From Pseudoduganella namucuonensis (GTDB taxonomy: Bacteria; Pseudomonadota; Gammaproteobacteria; Burkholderiales; Burkholderiaceae_D): a DNA stretch of 64,000 nt. The notes below the pieces were generated by a model. That model did not search any database and was not told where the DNA came from. It was given only the letters and a program-made list of their open reading frames with translations. Every line of letters starts with the position of its first letter. Within the stretch, counting starts at the first letter, position 1. This document shows, in pieces, positions 51,969-61,548 of the stretch. Location of the stretch: positions 124,001 to 188,000 of the forward strand of contig NZ_FPBO01000004.1 in the NCBI RefSeq assembly GCF_900116645.1, read 5' to 3'. Made by a program: the position numbers and the translations under genes.

Positions 51969-52601
51969 TCAACGCGCCATCGGATTCGGCGTCGGCTCGG
52001 CCACCTTGTGCAGCAGGTTGCGGTCGATGTGGTGGAAGGGCTCATCCTCCTTGCCGCGAATGAGCATCACCGTGTCCTCCTCGTAGCCCCAGCTGCCGTC
52101 GTCGTTGATGGTGACCTTGATGCGGTACTCCACCGTCTTGAAGCCGTACTCCAGGAAGGGATTGGAGCGGATGCCGTAGGTCTCGGACTCGCGATAGGCC
52201 ACCAGTTCGAAGGTCTTGGCGTCCGGCGCCGCCGTGCCGGACGCCATCGCGATCTGGCCGCGCGGGATGGCCAGCGTCTGGATCACGGTGCCGGTGGCCG
52301 GCTCCCACAGCCAGTAGCCCACCTGCTCGTGGTAGGTCTTGACCTGGTCCGGCTTGGTGATGAGGATGACGTAGCGCAGGCCGTAGAACAGCTGCGGCCC
52401 GTTGGTGACCGGGTCGATCGGCTGCAGCTCGATGCGCTCGACGTAGGCCTGCTTGCGCGGACCGTCCTTCTTCGGCTTGATGTCCAGCCCGCGCGCGCCC
52501 TCCCAGACGCCCGCCATCGGCGCCAGCGGCCCCAGGTTGGCCAGCGTGTCGACGTCCACGTCGGACGGTTCGGTGTAGATGTCGTCGGAGAATTCGCTCA
52601 T
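51969..52601 (-). CDS. Heme-binding beta-barrel protein (nitrobindin-like)
   Basis: Protein of 210 residues with the FABP-like/nitrobindin layout: LGPLAPMAGVWEGARGLDI at the start of the barrel (MAGxWxGxG is the family signature), then alternating beta strands (FYGLRYVILITKPDQVKTYH, GYWLWEPATGTVIQTLAIPRG) and the C-terminal FKTVEYRIKVTINDDGSWGY strand pair. Family members bind ferric heme and isomerise peroxynitrite; a heme-ligand His is not placed with certainty here. The ATG at 52601 is preferred. NsrR nearby gives a possible, unproven nitrosative-stress link. Confidence 0.85.
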   Translation of the reverse strand: MSEFSDDIYTEPSDVDVDTLANLGPLAPMAGVWEGARGLDIKPKKDGPRKQAYVERIELQPIDPVTNGPQLFYGLRYVILITKPDQVKTYHEQVGYWLWEPATGTVIQTLAIPRGQIAMASGTAAPDAKTFELVAYRESETYGIRSNPFLEYGFKTVEYRIKVTINDDGSWGYEEDTVMLIRGKEDEPFHHIDRNLLHKVAEPTPNPMAR

Positions 52602-52641
52602 GGCCGGCTCGCTGTGGTTTCGATCCGGCAATTGTAATGCA

Positions 52642-55302
52642 TCAAGCGGGGACCGTGGCCTGCCCCTCCAGCAGGCGCTGGATCTCCTCCGGAGGTAGCG
52701 GCCGGCCGAACAGATAGCCCTGCATCTCGCGGCAGCCGTTCCGCAGCAGGAAGTCGCGCTGCGCCCCGGTCTCGACGCCCTCGGCGATCACCCGCAACTG
52801 CAACTGGTGCGACAGCGAGATGATGGCGCGCGCGATGGCCTGGTCGTCGGCGCTGCTGTCCAGGTCGCGCACGAAGGACTGGTCGATCTTCAGGCAGCTG
52901 ATGGGGAAGGACTTCAGCGCCGCCAGGCTGGAATAGCCGGTGCCGAAATCGTCGATCGCCAGCGCGATGCCCATCCGCTCCAGCGCGCGCATCTTCTCCA
53001 CCGACTCCCGCAGGTCCCGCATGACCAGGCTCTCCGTCACCTCCAGCTCCAGCCACTCCGGCTCCAGCCCGCTGCGCTCCAGCGCCCGCTGCACGCGCTG
53101 CACCAGGCGCGCCTCGTCGAACTGGCGGGCCGACACGTTGACCGAGATCGTCACCGGCGCCAGCCCCGCGTCGCGCCACGCGCGCGCCTGGCGGCAAGCG
53201 GTCAGCAGCACCCATTCGCCGATGTCGACGATGGCGCCGCTCTCCTCGGCCAGGGGGATGAACTGGTCCGGCCCCACCACGCCGCGCTGCGGATGATGCC
53301 AGCGCAGCAGCGCCTCGACGCCGAACACGCGGCCCGTCTCGACGTCGACCTTGGGCTGGTACAGCAGCCGGAACTGCCGCTCCGCCAGCGCCGTGCGCAG
53401 GCCCTCCATCAGCGCCAGCTTGTGCTCCAGCGAGGCGTTCATCTCGTGCGCGTAGAACTGGCAGTTGTTCTTGCCGGTCTCCTTGGCGCGGTACATGGCC
53501 GCGTCGGCGTTCATCAGCAGCGTGTCGGCGTCGCCGCCGTCGCGCGGGTAGACCGCCACGCCGATGCTGCAGCTGACCTGCACCGGCTGGCCCTCCAGCG
53601 CCACCGGCCGTATCACCGCCTCGCGCAGCTTGTCCAGCAGCAGCGCCAGCGGCCGGTCGCCGTCGCCGGCCTGCTGCTCCGGCAGCACCAGCACGAACTC
53701 GTCGCCGCCGAAGCGGCCCACGGTGTCGTGCCGCCGCACGCAGCCCACCATGCGCGCGGCCACCTCCTTGAGCAGCGCGTCGCCGGCGTTGTGGCCCAGG
53801 CCGTCGTTGATCAGCTTGAAGCCGTCCAGGTCGATGAAGGCCACCGCCACCGCGCGGTTGTTGCGCTCGCCGTGCAGGATGGCCTGCCGCAGCCGGTCCG
53901 CCACCAGCGAGCGGTTGGGCAGGCCGGTCAGGGTGTCGTGGTGCGCCATGTGGACGATGCGCTCCTCGGCCTGTTTGCGTTCGCTGATGTCGCGCACGAT
54001 GGCCACCACGCCGCCGTCCACGCCCACCACCTGCCAGTGCAGCCAGTCCGCGTGGAACTGCGGCATGCTGTTGCGCAGCTCCTCCTCGTGCACGCCGCCC
54101 ACCCGCGTGATGTGGGCCAGCGTCTCGAAGATGCCGTTGCCGCGCGCGTGCGGCAGCCAGCCGCACAGGGTCATGCTCTGCAGCTGGTGGCGGCCCAGGC
54201 CCGTCAGCCGCTCGGCGCGGCTGTTGACGGCGGTGATCTTGAAGTCGGTGACCACGCCGTACCGGTCGCGCACGCCGCGCAGCGCGAAGAAGGCGTCCAT
54301 ATTGGCCTCCGACGCGGCGGCGTAGGTCTCCTGCGCGCGGCGGATGCGGCGCCGCACCTTGGCCGCCTGCCAGATCCAGTACCACAGCAGGGCCGCCATC
54401 AGCACCACGGCGGCGCTGGCCACGCCCGCCTCCCACAGGCTGGCGCGGCGGCGCTGCTCGAACATGGCCAGCTGCTCGCGCTCGGACAGGCCGGCCAGCG
54501 CGGTCAGCGGAAAGCCGTGCAGCGGGCGCGCCACCGTGTAGCGGGACACGCCGTCCCACGAGCTGGCGGCCGGCGCGCCGCCGTCGCGCGCCAGGTCGAT
54601 CCTGCGGCCCCACATGACCTTTTCGCCCACCCGCAGCGCGCGCACCATGCCGTCGTTGCCCACCAGCGCCAGCACGCCGGCCTCGCCCTGGCGGCGGCGC
54701 TCGTAGCCGCTGGTGAAATAGGCCGGTTCGACGGCGATCGCCACCACGCCGGCGAAGCCGCCCTCCTCGTCCTCCAGGCGGCGGGAGAAATCGATCCTGG
54801 CCTCGCCGCTGGCCTCGTCGCTCCGCGCCGGCCCGGCCATGGTCGCGGCGCCCTTGTTGCGCTGGTGGTGCAGGAAATACGGCCGGCGCGCCACCGAGGC
54901 CGGCCCGGCGGCCGGGTTGCGCGCCACCACGCGCCCGTGCGCGTCGGCGATGGCCACCGCGAACACCAGTCCGGGCGGCAGCAGGCCGTGCTGGTTCAGC
55001 TCCGTCAGCGCGCCGGCCGCGCCCTTGCGCTCGACCGCGTAGGCCATCACCCTCAGCGACTGGTCGATCGCGCCCAGGTTGCGCACCACCTGCGCCTCGT
55101 AGGTGTCGGCCAGCTCGCGCACCGAGTCGGCCGCGGCCGCACCCGCGGCCTGCCGCTCCAGCGCGATGAAATGCAGCGTGAAGGCCCAGATCGCGGCCAG
55201 CAACAGCGCCGCGAACAGCGGCAGGGCGACGTGGGTCTCCAGTCCCATGCGCAGCCAGCGCGCGCGCGCCGACTCGCCCCGCTCGCGCGCGCCGGCGTCC
55301 AT
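52642..55302 (-). CDS. Membrane Cache-PAS-GGDEF-EAL protein (c-di-GMP turnover)
   Basis: Protein of 886 residues. Two membrane spans (about 26-46 and 287-311) enclose a periplasmic dCache-like domain (RRPYFLHHQRNKGAATMAGP). Then PAS (327-434), GGDEF (447-617) with intact GGDEF loop (about 533) and RRHD inhibitory site, and EAL (620-872) with VEALLRW, DDFGTGYSSL, KIDQSFV and AEGVET, all key catalytic residues present. Both synthesis and breakdown of c-di-GMP are possible, one domain often being dominant. Its ATG overlaps the stop of the PstS-like gene by one base (TGATG), which suggests that the small secreted protein regulates this enzyme from the periplasm. Confidence 0.94.
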   Translation of the reverse strand: MDAGARERGESARARWLRMGLETHVALPLFAALLLAAIWAFTLHFIALERQAAGAAAADSVRELADTYEAQVVRNLGAIDQSLRVMAYAVERKGAAGALTELNQHGLLPPGLVFAVAIADAHGRVVARNPAAGPASVARRPYFLHHQRNKGAATMAGPARSDEASGEARIDFSRRLEDEEGGFAGVVAIAVEPAYFTSGYERRRQGEAGVLALVGNDGMVRALRVGEKVMWGRRIDLARDGGAPAASSWDGVSRYTVARPLHGFPLTALAGLSEREQLAMFEQRRRASLWEAGVASAAVVLMAALLWYWIWQAAKVRRRIRRAQETYAAASEANMDAFFALRGVRDRYGVVTDFKITAVNSRAERLTGLGRHQLQSMTLCGWLPHARGNGIFETLAHITRVGGVHEEELRNSMPQFHADWLHWQVVGVDGGVVAIVRDISERKQAEERIVHMAHHDTLTGLPNRSLVADRLRQAILHGERNNRAVAVAFIDLDGFKLINDGLGHNAGDALLKEVAARMVGCVRRHDTVGRFGGDEFVLVLPEQQAGDGDRPLALLLDKLREAVIRPVALEGQPVQVSCSIGVAVYPRDGGDADTLLMNADAAMYRAKETGKNNCQFYAHEMNASLEHKLALMEGLRTALAERQFRLLYQPKVDVETGRVFGVEALLRWHHPQRGVVGPDQFIPLAEESGAIVDIGEWVLLTACRQARAWRDAGLAPVTISVNVSARQFDEARLVQRVQRALERSGLEPEWLELEVTESLVMRDLRESVEKMRALERMGIALAIDDFGTGYSSLAALKSFPISCLKIDQSFVRDLDSSADDQAIARAIISLSHQLQLRVIAEGVETGAQRDFLLRNGCREMQGYLFGRPLPPEEIQRLLEGQATVPA

Positions 55303-55733
55303 CAGTTCACCACCAGCACGGCGCGCACGCTGGCGTCGAGCGCGGAGCGCTCGATGTAGCCGATCAGCGCGGGATTGTCGGCCACCAGCCTGCGCACGGC
55401 GGCGCTGCCGGGCGCCTCGCGCGGCGGCTGGCCGCGCCCGGTGAAGATCATCTTGGTCCAGTGGGCCTTCATCAGCGCCGGCGAGCGCGAGGCCACCTTG
55501 GCGTAGAACTCGTCGCGCAGCGGGGAGCCCAGGTACTGGTCGATGGCCACCGCCTCGCCGCCCTCGGGGTAGCGTCCCGCCTCGGCCAGGAAGATGTCCG
55601 CCACCTCCCGCGGCTTGAGCGAGGTGACCGCGCTGCGCGCGGAGACGATGACCACCAGCTCCGCGCCCAGCGCCGCGCGGGCGGAGCCGGCCAGCAGGGC
55701 CGCGAGCAGGAAGGCGAGCGGACGTCGCGCCAT
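55302..55733 (-). CDS. Small secreted PstS-like substrate-binding protein
   Basis: Exported protein of 143 residues: signal peptide (FLLAALLAGSARAALG) then half of a periplasmic-binding fold (LVVIVSARSAVTSLKPREVA, DIFLAEAGRYPEGGEAVAID, APGSAAVRRLVADNPALIGY), as in short phosphate-ABC substrate-binding-like proteins. A transport role is unlikely because no permease is near. It stands between a porin gene (10 bases) and the coupled GGDEF-EAL gene; such trios recur in Burkholderiales, where the small protein is thought to signal to the cyclase (inference). Confidence 0.88.
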   Translation of the reverse strand: MARRPLAFLLAALLAGSARAALGAELVVIVSARSAVTSLKPREVADIFLAEAGRYPEGGEAVAIDQYLGSPLRDEFYAKVASRSPALMKAHWTKMIFTGRGQPPREAPGSAAVRRLVADNPALIGYIERSALDASVRAVLVVN

Positions 55734-55743
55734 GCCGCCTCCC

Positions 55744-57018
55744 CTAGAAGACGAAATCGAGCGACACGCTGGTCACGCCGAAGGCGCGGTCCGAGCGGAA
55801 GCCGGGTTGGACGTCGATCAGCATGCCGTTGGTGCCGTCCCTGGGTCGCACGCGGTCGTACTGCAGCTTGAGCGCGGCCGACGGCAGGAAGTCCCAGCGC
55901 ACCCCGGCGCTGGCGGTGCTTTGCGCGCCGACGCCCCTGAGCGCGGCGTTCAGGCCCGCGTTCAGCGCGGCGGCGGCGGCGGCGGCCCCCGGCGGCAGGC
56001 CCTCCAGCGGCAGGCCGGCGATGGCGGTCGCGGTGTTGGCGCGCACCATGGCGCGGGTCGCGTACGGCGCCCACGCGCCGAGGCGGTAGCCGCCGCTGAC
56101 ATAGCCGGCCGTGCGGTCGCCGACGAAGGAGCGCGTGTTGATGCGCGCCACCTCCGCCATCAGGAACCAGTCGCCCGGGTCGTAGCTGGCGCCGACGCTG
56201 CCCGCCGTGGTGCGCTTGTCGATCAACTCGTAGCGCCCGGCCAGCGCGGCGCCCGCCGGGCCGAATCGGCGCAGGCCGTCGGACAACGGCCGCGTCAAGT
56301 CCACCGACACGGACGCCCGCAGCAACACCGCGCGCACGCTGAGCGGGCCGCGCGTGGCGGTGTTGGAGAGGCCGGCGATGCCGCGCGCCTTGGCGTAGCG
56401 GTCGTCCTGCACCTCCTGCCTGGTGCGTCCCGCGAACACCTGCGTGCGGTTCTTCACGTCCCCCAGGGTCCAGCGGTAGGCCGCGTCCACCCCGTCGCTG
56501 TGGCTGATCGGCATGGCGCCGTACATCTCCACCGGCGGCCGCACCCATGGCAGCGCGTAGCCGGCCTTGCGGTAGTCGCCGGCCAGGAACAGCGGCGAGG
56601 CGATGCGGCCCACGCGCACGCCCAGGTCCGGCGTGGCCTGGTATTTCACGTTGGCCCACTCCACCCGCGGCGCGTAGTCGTGGGTGGGCGCGCGTTCGGC
56701 CACCACCTGCAGCACCGCCGACCAGTGCGCGTCCAGCTCCACGCCCAGCTGCGCGCCCAGCCGGCTGTCGACGTCCGCGCTCCAGCGGCGGTCGCGGCCC
56801 GCGCGGCCGGGATTGAGCACGCTGGCCGTGAAATTGGCCTGGCGCTCGTTGCTGTGGGTGAGCGCGGCGCTGCCGAAACCGCCGAAGGTCCAGCGCGCCG
56901 CCTCCTCGCGGTGGTCGGCGCGCGCGGGCGCGGCCAGCAGGGCCATGGCGGCGCCGGCCACGCCGGCCATGCCTGCCACGCGCGCGGCGCGGCGCGGGGA
57001 TACGGGTGCTTTCTGCAT
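55744..57018 (-). CDS. Outer-membrane porin-like beta-barrel protein
   Basis: Protein of 424 residues with a long signal sequence (MAGVAGAAMALLAAPARA) and a mature part of alternating amphipathic strands, ending in the aromatic FVF typical of barrel insertion (TSVSLDFVF). Features such as FGGFGSAALTHSNE at the N terminus and GVRVGRIASPLFLAGDYRKA match a family of porin-like proteins coupled to PstS-like and GGDEF genes. An Ala-rich loop (about 320-350) is unusual. It is the first gene of a three-gene minus-strand operon and divergent from the propeller kinase. Confidence 0.88.
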   Translation of the reverse strand: MQKAPVSPRRAARVAGMAGVAGAAMALLAAPARADHREEAARWTFGGFGSAALTHSNERQANFTASVLNPGRAGRDRRWSADVDSRLGAQLGVELDAHWSAVLQVVAERAPTHDYAPRVEWANVKYQATPDLGVRVGRIASPLFLAGDYRKAGYALPWVRPPVEMYGAMPISHSDGVDAAYRWTLGDVKNRTQVFAGRTRQEVQDDRYAKARGIAGLSNTATRGPLSVRAVLLRASVSVDLTRPLSDGLRRFGPAGAALAGRYELIDKRTTAGSVGASYDPGDWFLMAEVARINTRSFVGDRTAGYVSGGYRLGAWAPYATRAMVRANTATAIAGLPLEGLPPGAAAAAAALNAGLNAALRGVGAQSTASAGVRWDFLPSAALKLQYDRVRPRDGTNGMLIDVQPGFRSDRAFGVTSVSLDFVF

Positions 57019-57289
57019 TCAGGGACTTTCTGGCGAATGACGCAAACGGTTACCCGGCGGTCGGACGGCGGCGCGTGATCAAGGTGTCGGGAAAGGCGTG
57101 GCGGCAAGGGCCGGCGCTCAGATTCTCACACTTTATAACAGCGGTTTGCGACTGTCGATAAATTTCCCGAACGAACTTTTTATTTCGTTTTAACAAAAAA
57201 CAAGATGGCTGGAAATGCCACGCGGCACCGCTTATGCGATATAGTGGACATTCAAGCAACGATAGCCGCGCCGCGCCCACGTTTTCCCA

Positions 57290-60200
57290 GTGACAGTCCC
57301 CCGCCTCCTCCTCCACGCCGCCGCGACGGCGCTGTTCGCGCTGCATTCCGGCTGTCCGGCCGCCCCGCCGGGGCCGTTGCTCTCCGACTACACCCACACC
57401 GCCTGGGGCGGCCTGCAGGCCGCGCCGGTGGACGTGCTCAAGTTCGCCCAGGGTCCGGATGGCTGGCTGTGGATGGCCACGCCGACCGGCCTGTACCGCT
57501 ACGACGGCGTGCGCTTCGAACGCGCCGACGCCGTGCACGGCCGGCCGCTCCACTCCAGCAACGTGCTGGGCCTGATGGCCGGCGCCGACGGCGCGCTGTG
57601 GGTGGGCTACCGGCTGGGCGGGGTGACGGTGTTCCGCCCGGACGGCGCGCGCACCTTCATGGAGGCCGAGGGCCTGCCCGGCGGCGCCGTGTTCCACATC
57701 GCCGCCGCCCCCGACGGCGCGGTGTGGGTCGCCACGCGCGACGGCCTGGCGCGGCTGGCGCCCGGCGCGGCGCGCTTCGAGCCGCAGGGCAAGGAGGTGG
57801 GGCTGCCCGAGCGGCGCATCTTCCAGATCCTGTATGGCCGCGACGGCACGCAATGGATCGCGGCGCTGGCCGGCGTGTACTTCCGCAAGCCCGGCGAGAC
57901 GCGCTTCACCCACGCCTGGCCGCGCAAAACGCTGATGGCCATGGCCGAGGCGCCGGACGGCGCGATCTGGGCCGCGGACGCCGGCAACCATTACCACCGG
58001 GTCGCCACCGCGCCCCCGGCCGGCCCGGCCGGCCCGGCCGGGCCCGGGTTGACCGGCACCGGCATGCACTTCGGCCGCGACGGCGCCATGTGGCTGCTGC
58101 GGGCCGACGGCGTGGAGCGCAAGCTGGACATGTCCCGCCGCGCCGCGCCGGCGCAGCGCCTGACGCGCCAGAACGGCATCAGCGGCCCGCTGCCGCAGGC
58201 CTTCTTCCAGGACCGCGAGGGCAACGTCTGGATCGGCACCTCGGCCGGCGTGGACCGGCTGCGCCCCAACCGCCTGGCCACGCTGCCGGTGGACGCGCCG
58301 CTCGACCATCCAGGCATGGTGCCGGGGCCGGACCGCGACGTCTGGGTCGGCGACTACGCCGGCCACGTGCGCAGCTTCACCGCCGCCGGCGCGAAGCGGG
58401 TGGAGATCGAGGGGCCGCTGTCGGCCTCCTTCAGGGCGCCCGACGGCACCCTATGGATAGGCAACGAGCGCTGGCTGCACCGCCGCGCGCCCGGCGGCGC
58501 CCTGACGCGCTTCGCGCCGCCCCCCGGCGTGCGGGGCCTGGACCCGCAGGCGATGCAGCAGGACCGCGACGGCGCGCTGTGGGTGTCCTTCTCCGGCGGC
58601 GGCCTGTTCCGGCTGGCCGACGGACGGTGGACCAGGCACGGCGGCCTGTCCGGCTTCCCCGCCGCGCTGGCGATGACGATGGCGCTGGACGCGCGCGGCG
58701 CGCTGTGGATGGGCCACGCGCGCAACCAGGTCAGCCTGGTCGAGCACGGCAAGGTGCGCGTGCTGGGCGCCGCCGAGGGGCTGGACCTGGGCACGCTGCT
58801 GCAGCTGCGCGCCGACGGCGAACTGATGTGGGCCGGCGGCGAAAGCGGCACGGCCCTGTACCGCGCGGGCCGTTTCACGCCGCTGCGGGGACGCGGCGGC
58901 GAGGCCTTCCGCGGCGTGTCCGGCATCGCGCGCACCGCCGACGGCGACCTGTGGCTGCACGGCGCGGACGGCATCCACCGCGTCGGCGCCGCCGGCCTGG
59001 CGCGCTGGATGGCCGGCGCGGACGCCGAGATCGAGTTCGAGCGCTTCGACGCGCTGGACGGCCTGCGGGGCACCGCCTCCCAGCTGCGCCCCAACCCCTC
59101 GCTGATCCAGGCGCCGGACGGCCAACTGTGGTTCTCCACCGGGTCCAACATCGCCATGCTGGACCCGGCCCGCATCCGCCGCAACCCGCTCGCGCCGGCC
59201 GTGCTGATACGGGACGTGACGGCCGCCGGCCGCCACTACCCGGCCGGGGGCGGCGCGCCGCTGGAACTACCCAAGGGCAGCGACAGCCTGCAGGTCGCGT
59301 TCACGGCGCTGAGCCTGTCCATGCCGGAGCGGGTGCGCTTCCGCTACCGGCTGGAGGGGGTGGACCGCGACTGGCAGGAGCCGGTGGGCCGCCGCGAGGC
59401 CTTCTACACCAACCTCGCCCCCGGCGCCTACCGCTTCCAGGTGACCGCGGCGAACGAGGACGGCGTGTGGAACAGGGAGGGCGCCACGCTGGACATCCGC
59501 ATCCCGCCCAAGTTCGCGCAGACGCCGTGGTTCGCGCTGCTGCTGGCGCTGGCCGGCGCCGCGCTGGCCTACGCGGCCTACGCGCTGCGCATACGCCACC
59601 TCACGCGGCGCATGCGGGAGCGGCTGCGCGAGCGGCTGGCCGAGCGTTCCCGCATCGCCCGCGCGCTGCACGACACGCTGCTGCAAAGCGTGCAGGGGCT
59701 GATCATGTCCTTCCACGCGCACACCCATTTGCTGCCGGAGGGCACCCGCGAACGCGCGCGCCTGGACCAGACGCTGAACCTGGCGGACCGGCTGCTGGTG
59801 GAGGGCCGCGACCAGATCATGGACCTGCGCGCGGCGGCCTCGCCGGATGAACTGGGCCTGGCGCTGCGCGAGTTCGGCAAGGGCCTGTCCGAGCACCGGG
59901 CGCACGCCTTCGAGGCGCACGTCGGCGGCCGGCGGCGGCCGTTGCAACCGAAGGTGCAGGACGAGATCTACGCGATCGCGCGCGAGGCGCTGTTCAACGC
60001 CTCCCGCTACGCCGAGGCCGGGCGCATCACGCTGGAGCTGGACTACGACGCCGACGTGTTCACCCTGCGCGTGCGCGACGACGGCCGCGGGCTGGACGAG
60101 GCCGTGGCGCGGGCCGGCCACCGACCCGGCCACTGGGGCCTGGTGGGCATGCGCGAGCGCGCGGCGGGCATAGGCGCCACGCTGCGGCTGCGCAGCGAAC

Positions 60201-60322
60201 CCGGAGCCGGCACCGAGATCGAGGTGGCGCTGGCGGCGGAACTGGCCTACCTCGCCGGGCGCTCCGCCCTTCGCGGCGATGGCCGCCGCCGCGGCCCGCT
60301 GGCGCGCTGGCTGCGCCGCTAG
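57290..60322 (+). CDS. Two-component-propeller sensor histidine kinase
   Basis: Membrane kinase of 1010 residues. Signal sequence (LLLHAAATALFALHSGC), then about fourteen beta-propeller repeats with the GxxWxxT/G pattern (DGWLWMATPTGLYRYDG, DGALWVGYRLGG, GNVWIGTSAGVDRL) to about 640, a Y_Y_Y domain (637-743; YRLEGVDRDWQEPV), one membrane span (746-766), HisKA_3 H box (RIARALHDTLLQSVQG, about 790-805) and HATPase (DDGRGLDEAV, GLVGMRERAAGIGA). The class usually signals to a LuxR-type regulator, which is not adjacent. The start is GTG at 57290 without a clear ribosome site; a TATAGT box lies at 57240. Confidence 0.92.
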   Translation: MTVPRLLLHAAATALFALHSGCPAAPPGPLLSDYTHTAWGGLQAAPVDVLKFAQGPDGWLWMATPTGLYRYDGVRFERADAVHGRPLHSSNVLGLMAGADGALWVGYRLGGVTVFRPDGARTFMEAEGLPGGAVFHIAAAPDGAVWVATRDGLARLAPGAARFEPQGKEVGLPERRIFQILYGRDGTQWIAALAGVYFRKPGETRFTHAWPRKTLMAMAEAPDGAIWAADAGNHYHRVATAPPAGPAGPAGPGLTGTGMHFGRDGAMWLLRADGVERKLDMSRRAAPAQRLTRQNGISGPLPQAFFQDREGNVWIGTSAGVDRLRPNRLATLPVDAPLDHPGMVPGPDRDVWVGDYAGHVRSFTAAGAKRVEIEGPLSASFRAPDGTLWIGNERWLHRRAPGGALTRFAPPPGVRGLDPQAMQQDRDGALWVSFSGGGLFRLADGRWTRHGGLSGFPAALAMTMALDARGALWMGHARNQVSLVEHGKVRVLGAAEGLDLGTLLQLRADGELMWAGGESGTALYRAGRFTPLRGRGGEAFRGVSGIARTADGDLWLHGADGIHRVGAAGLARWMAGADAEIEFERFDALDGLRGTASQLRPNPSLIQAPDGQLWFSTGSNIAMLDPARIRRNPLAPAVLIRDVTAAGRHYPAGGGAPLELPKGSDSLQVAFTALSLSMPERVRFRYRLEGVDRDWQEPVGRREAFYTNLAPGAYRFQVTAANEDGVWNREGATLDIRIPPKFAQTPWFALLLALAGAALAYAAYALRIRHLTRRMRERLRERLAERSRIARALHDTLLQSVQGLIMSFHAHTHLLPEGTRERARLDQTLNLADRLLVEGRDQIMDLRAAASPDELGLALREFGKGLSEHRAHAFEAHVGGRRRPLQPKVQDEIYAIAREALFNASRYAEAGRITLELDYDADVFTLRVRDDGRGLDEAVARAGHRPGHWGLVGMRERAAGIGATLRLRSEPGAGTEIEVALAAELAYLAGRSALRGDGRRRGPLARWLRR

Positions 60323-60434
60323 GCGGGGAAAACAACAACGTATTTGTGCTCGCGGTACGCAGCCAGCGCGAGGCCGGCCACGCCAGGTCGTGAGGAGCGC
60401 GCGGCGGATCATCCGCGGCATTCTTCGGAGCGGC

Positions 60435-61091
60435 CTAGTAGCGGAAAAGCAGCGGCAAGGCGGGCCGGAAATCGTGCGCGAGGCCGCGGACCTCGTGGTC
60501 GAAGCCGATTTCAATCAGGTGCCGCCCGCCCTCGCGTATCGACACGGCACCACTCTCGACCGCCGCCAGCGCCGCCGCCGACCCGCCTTCGGCCCCGGGC
60601 ATCGTCACGGTCAGCGAGGTGATCTCGCGCAGGCCAGCCGCGTGTTCAAGCGCCTGCCGGCGCTCCGGTGGCGCCTCCACTGGCGGCGCGCCATTGGACA
60701 GGAAGAACCACATCGGCTCCGACGGCGGCACGTCCCGGCCGATGTCGATGCTCATGCCGGCCGGCAGATACGCGGGACGGTAAGCCCAGGCGGGAAAAGG
60801 CGCCGGCGTCTCGCTGCCCGACGGCCGGAAGCAAATCCCGAAGGGCGAGACGCCCCGCGTCCCGGACAGGCGTTCGTGCAGGCCGGTCGGCCGCGTCGAT
60901 TCGCTCACGATCTCCCGCTCATCCGCGATCCAGAGCAATTCGATGAACGCGTTGCGGAAGAAGAAGCGGCGGTTCGCGGTGCCTTGTCCGGGATGCCGGT
61001 TGCCGGTCCCCTCGGACAAGCCAAACACGCGCAGCAAATCGGCCTCCGGCGCGCCGACGCCCGCGCGGATGAATACGTGGTCTACCTTCAA
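60435..61091 (-). CDS. Glyoxalase-like (VOC) domain protein with TTG start
   Basis: Protein of 218 residues with a VOC/glyoxalase-like opening (KVDHVFIRAGVGAPEADLLR) and a second half rich in beta strands (WFFLSNGAPPVEAPPE, SIREGGRHLIEIGFDHE). The family (glyoxalase-like 1/3) includes metal-binding enzymes, but metal ligands cannot be assigned confidently. The start is a TTG at 61091 that overlaps the TGA of the upstream gene (TTGA); no ATG fits the domain start, and the longer frame is the out-of-frame 3' part of that gene. Confidence 0.8.
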   Translation of the reverse strand: MKVDHVFIRAGVGAPEADLLRVFGLSEGTGNRHPGQGTANRRFFFRNAFIELLWIADEREIVSESTRPTGLHERLSGTRGVSPFGICFRPSGSETPAPFPAWAYRPAYLPAGMSIDIGRDVPPSEPMWFFLSNGAPPVEAPPERRQALEHAAGLREITSLTVTMPGAEGGSAAALAAVESGAVSIREGGRHLIEIGFDHEVRGLAHDFRPALPLLFRY

Positions 61092-61483
61092 TTCGCCCCG
61101 GCCGCGCAGCCATCCAGTTTGTCCGGCGCCGGCGACTGATAGCCCACCTGGCCGCCGCACAGCGAGTACGCCACGCGCACCGGCTGCCCGTCCGGCCGGC
61201 TGATCCTGGCCGTGTGCAGCAGCCGCCCGGGCTTGCCATCGGCGAACAGTTTGATGACGGAGATGCCGCCGGCTTTCGCGGGCGGCGTGACTTCCACCAC
61301 GCCGCCGACGAGCTTCAATTGACGCGTGTCGCCACCCACGGGAAGCGACAGCGCCTGGGTCTCCACGCCGTGGTCGTTCCGCAGCGCGATGCTATAGCCG
61401 AGTTGCGGCGGGAGTTCGGCCGCCCGCGGGTTGGACAGCGCCAGCAACGACAGCGACGCGACGAGAGCGGCGGATTTACGCAT
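61088..61483 (-). CDS. Small secreted protein of unknown function
   Basis: Protein of 131 residues: signal peptide (MRKSAALVASLSLLALSNPRA), then a beta-rich domain (LGYSIALRNDHGVETQALSL, VEVTPPAKAGGISVIKLFAD, SLCGGQVGYQSPAPDKLDGC) with two Cys near the end likely bridged in the periplasm. AAGGA lies before the ATG at 61483. It lies just downstream of the alpha/beta hydrolase gene and is coupled to the glyoxalase-like gene by a four-base overlap. No family recognised. Confidence 0.8.
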   Translation of the reverse strand: MRKSAALVASLSLLALSNPRAAELPPQLGYSIALRNDHGVETQALSLPVGGDTRQLKLVGGVVEVTPPAKAGGISVIKLFADGKPGRLLHTARISRPDGQPVRVAYSLCGGQVGYQSPAPDKLDGCAAGAN

Positions 61484-61548
61484 GATGTTCCTTTGTTTTT
61501 TCGCCAAGGCGGGACCGCCATGATCATCGATTTCAACGTCGGCCGCAA

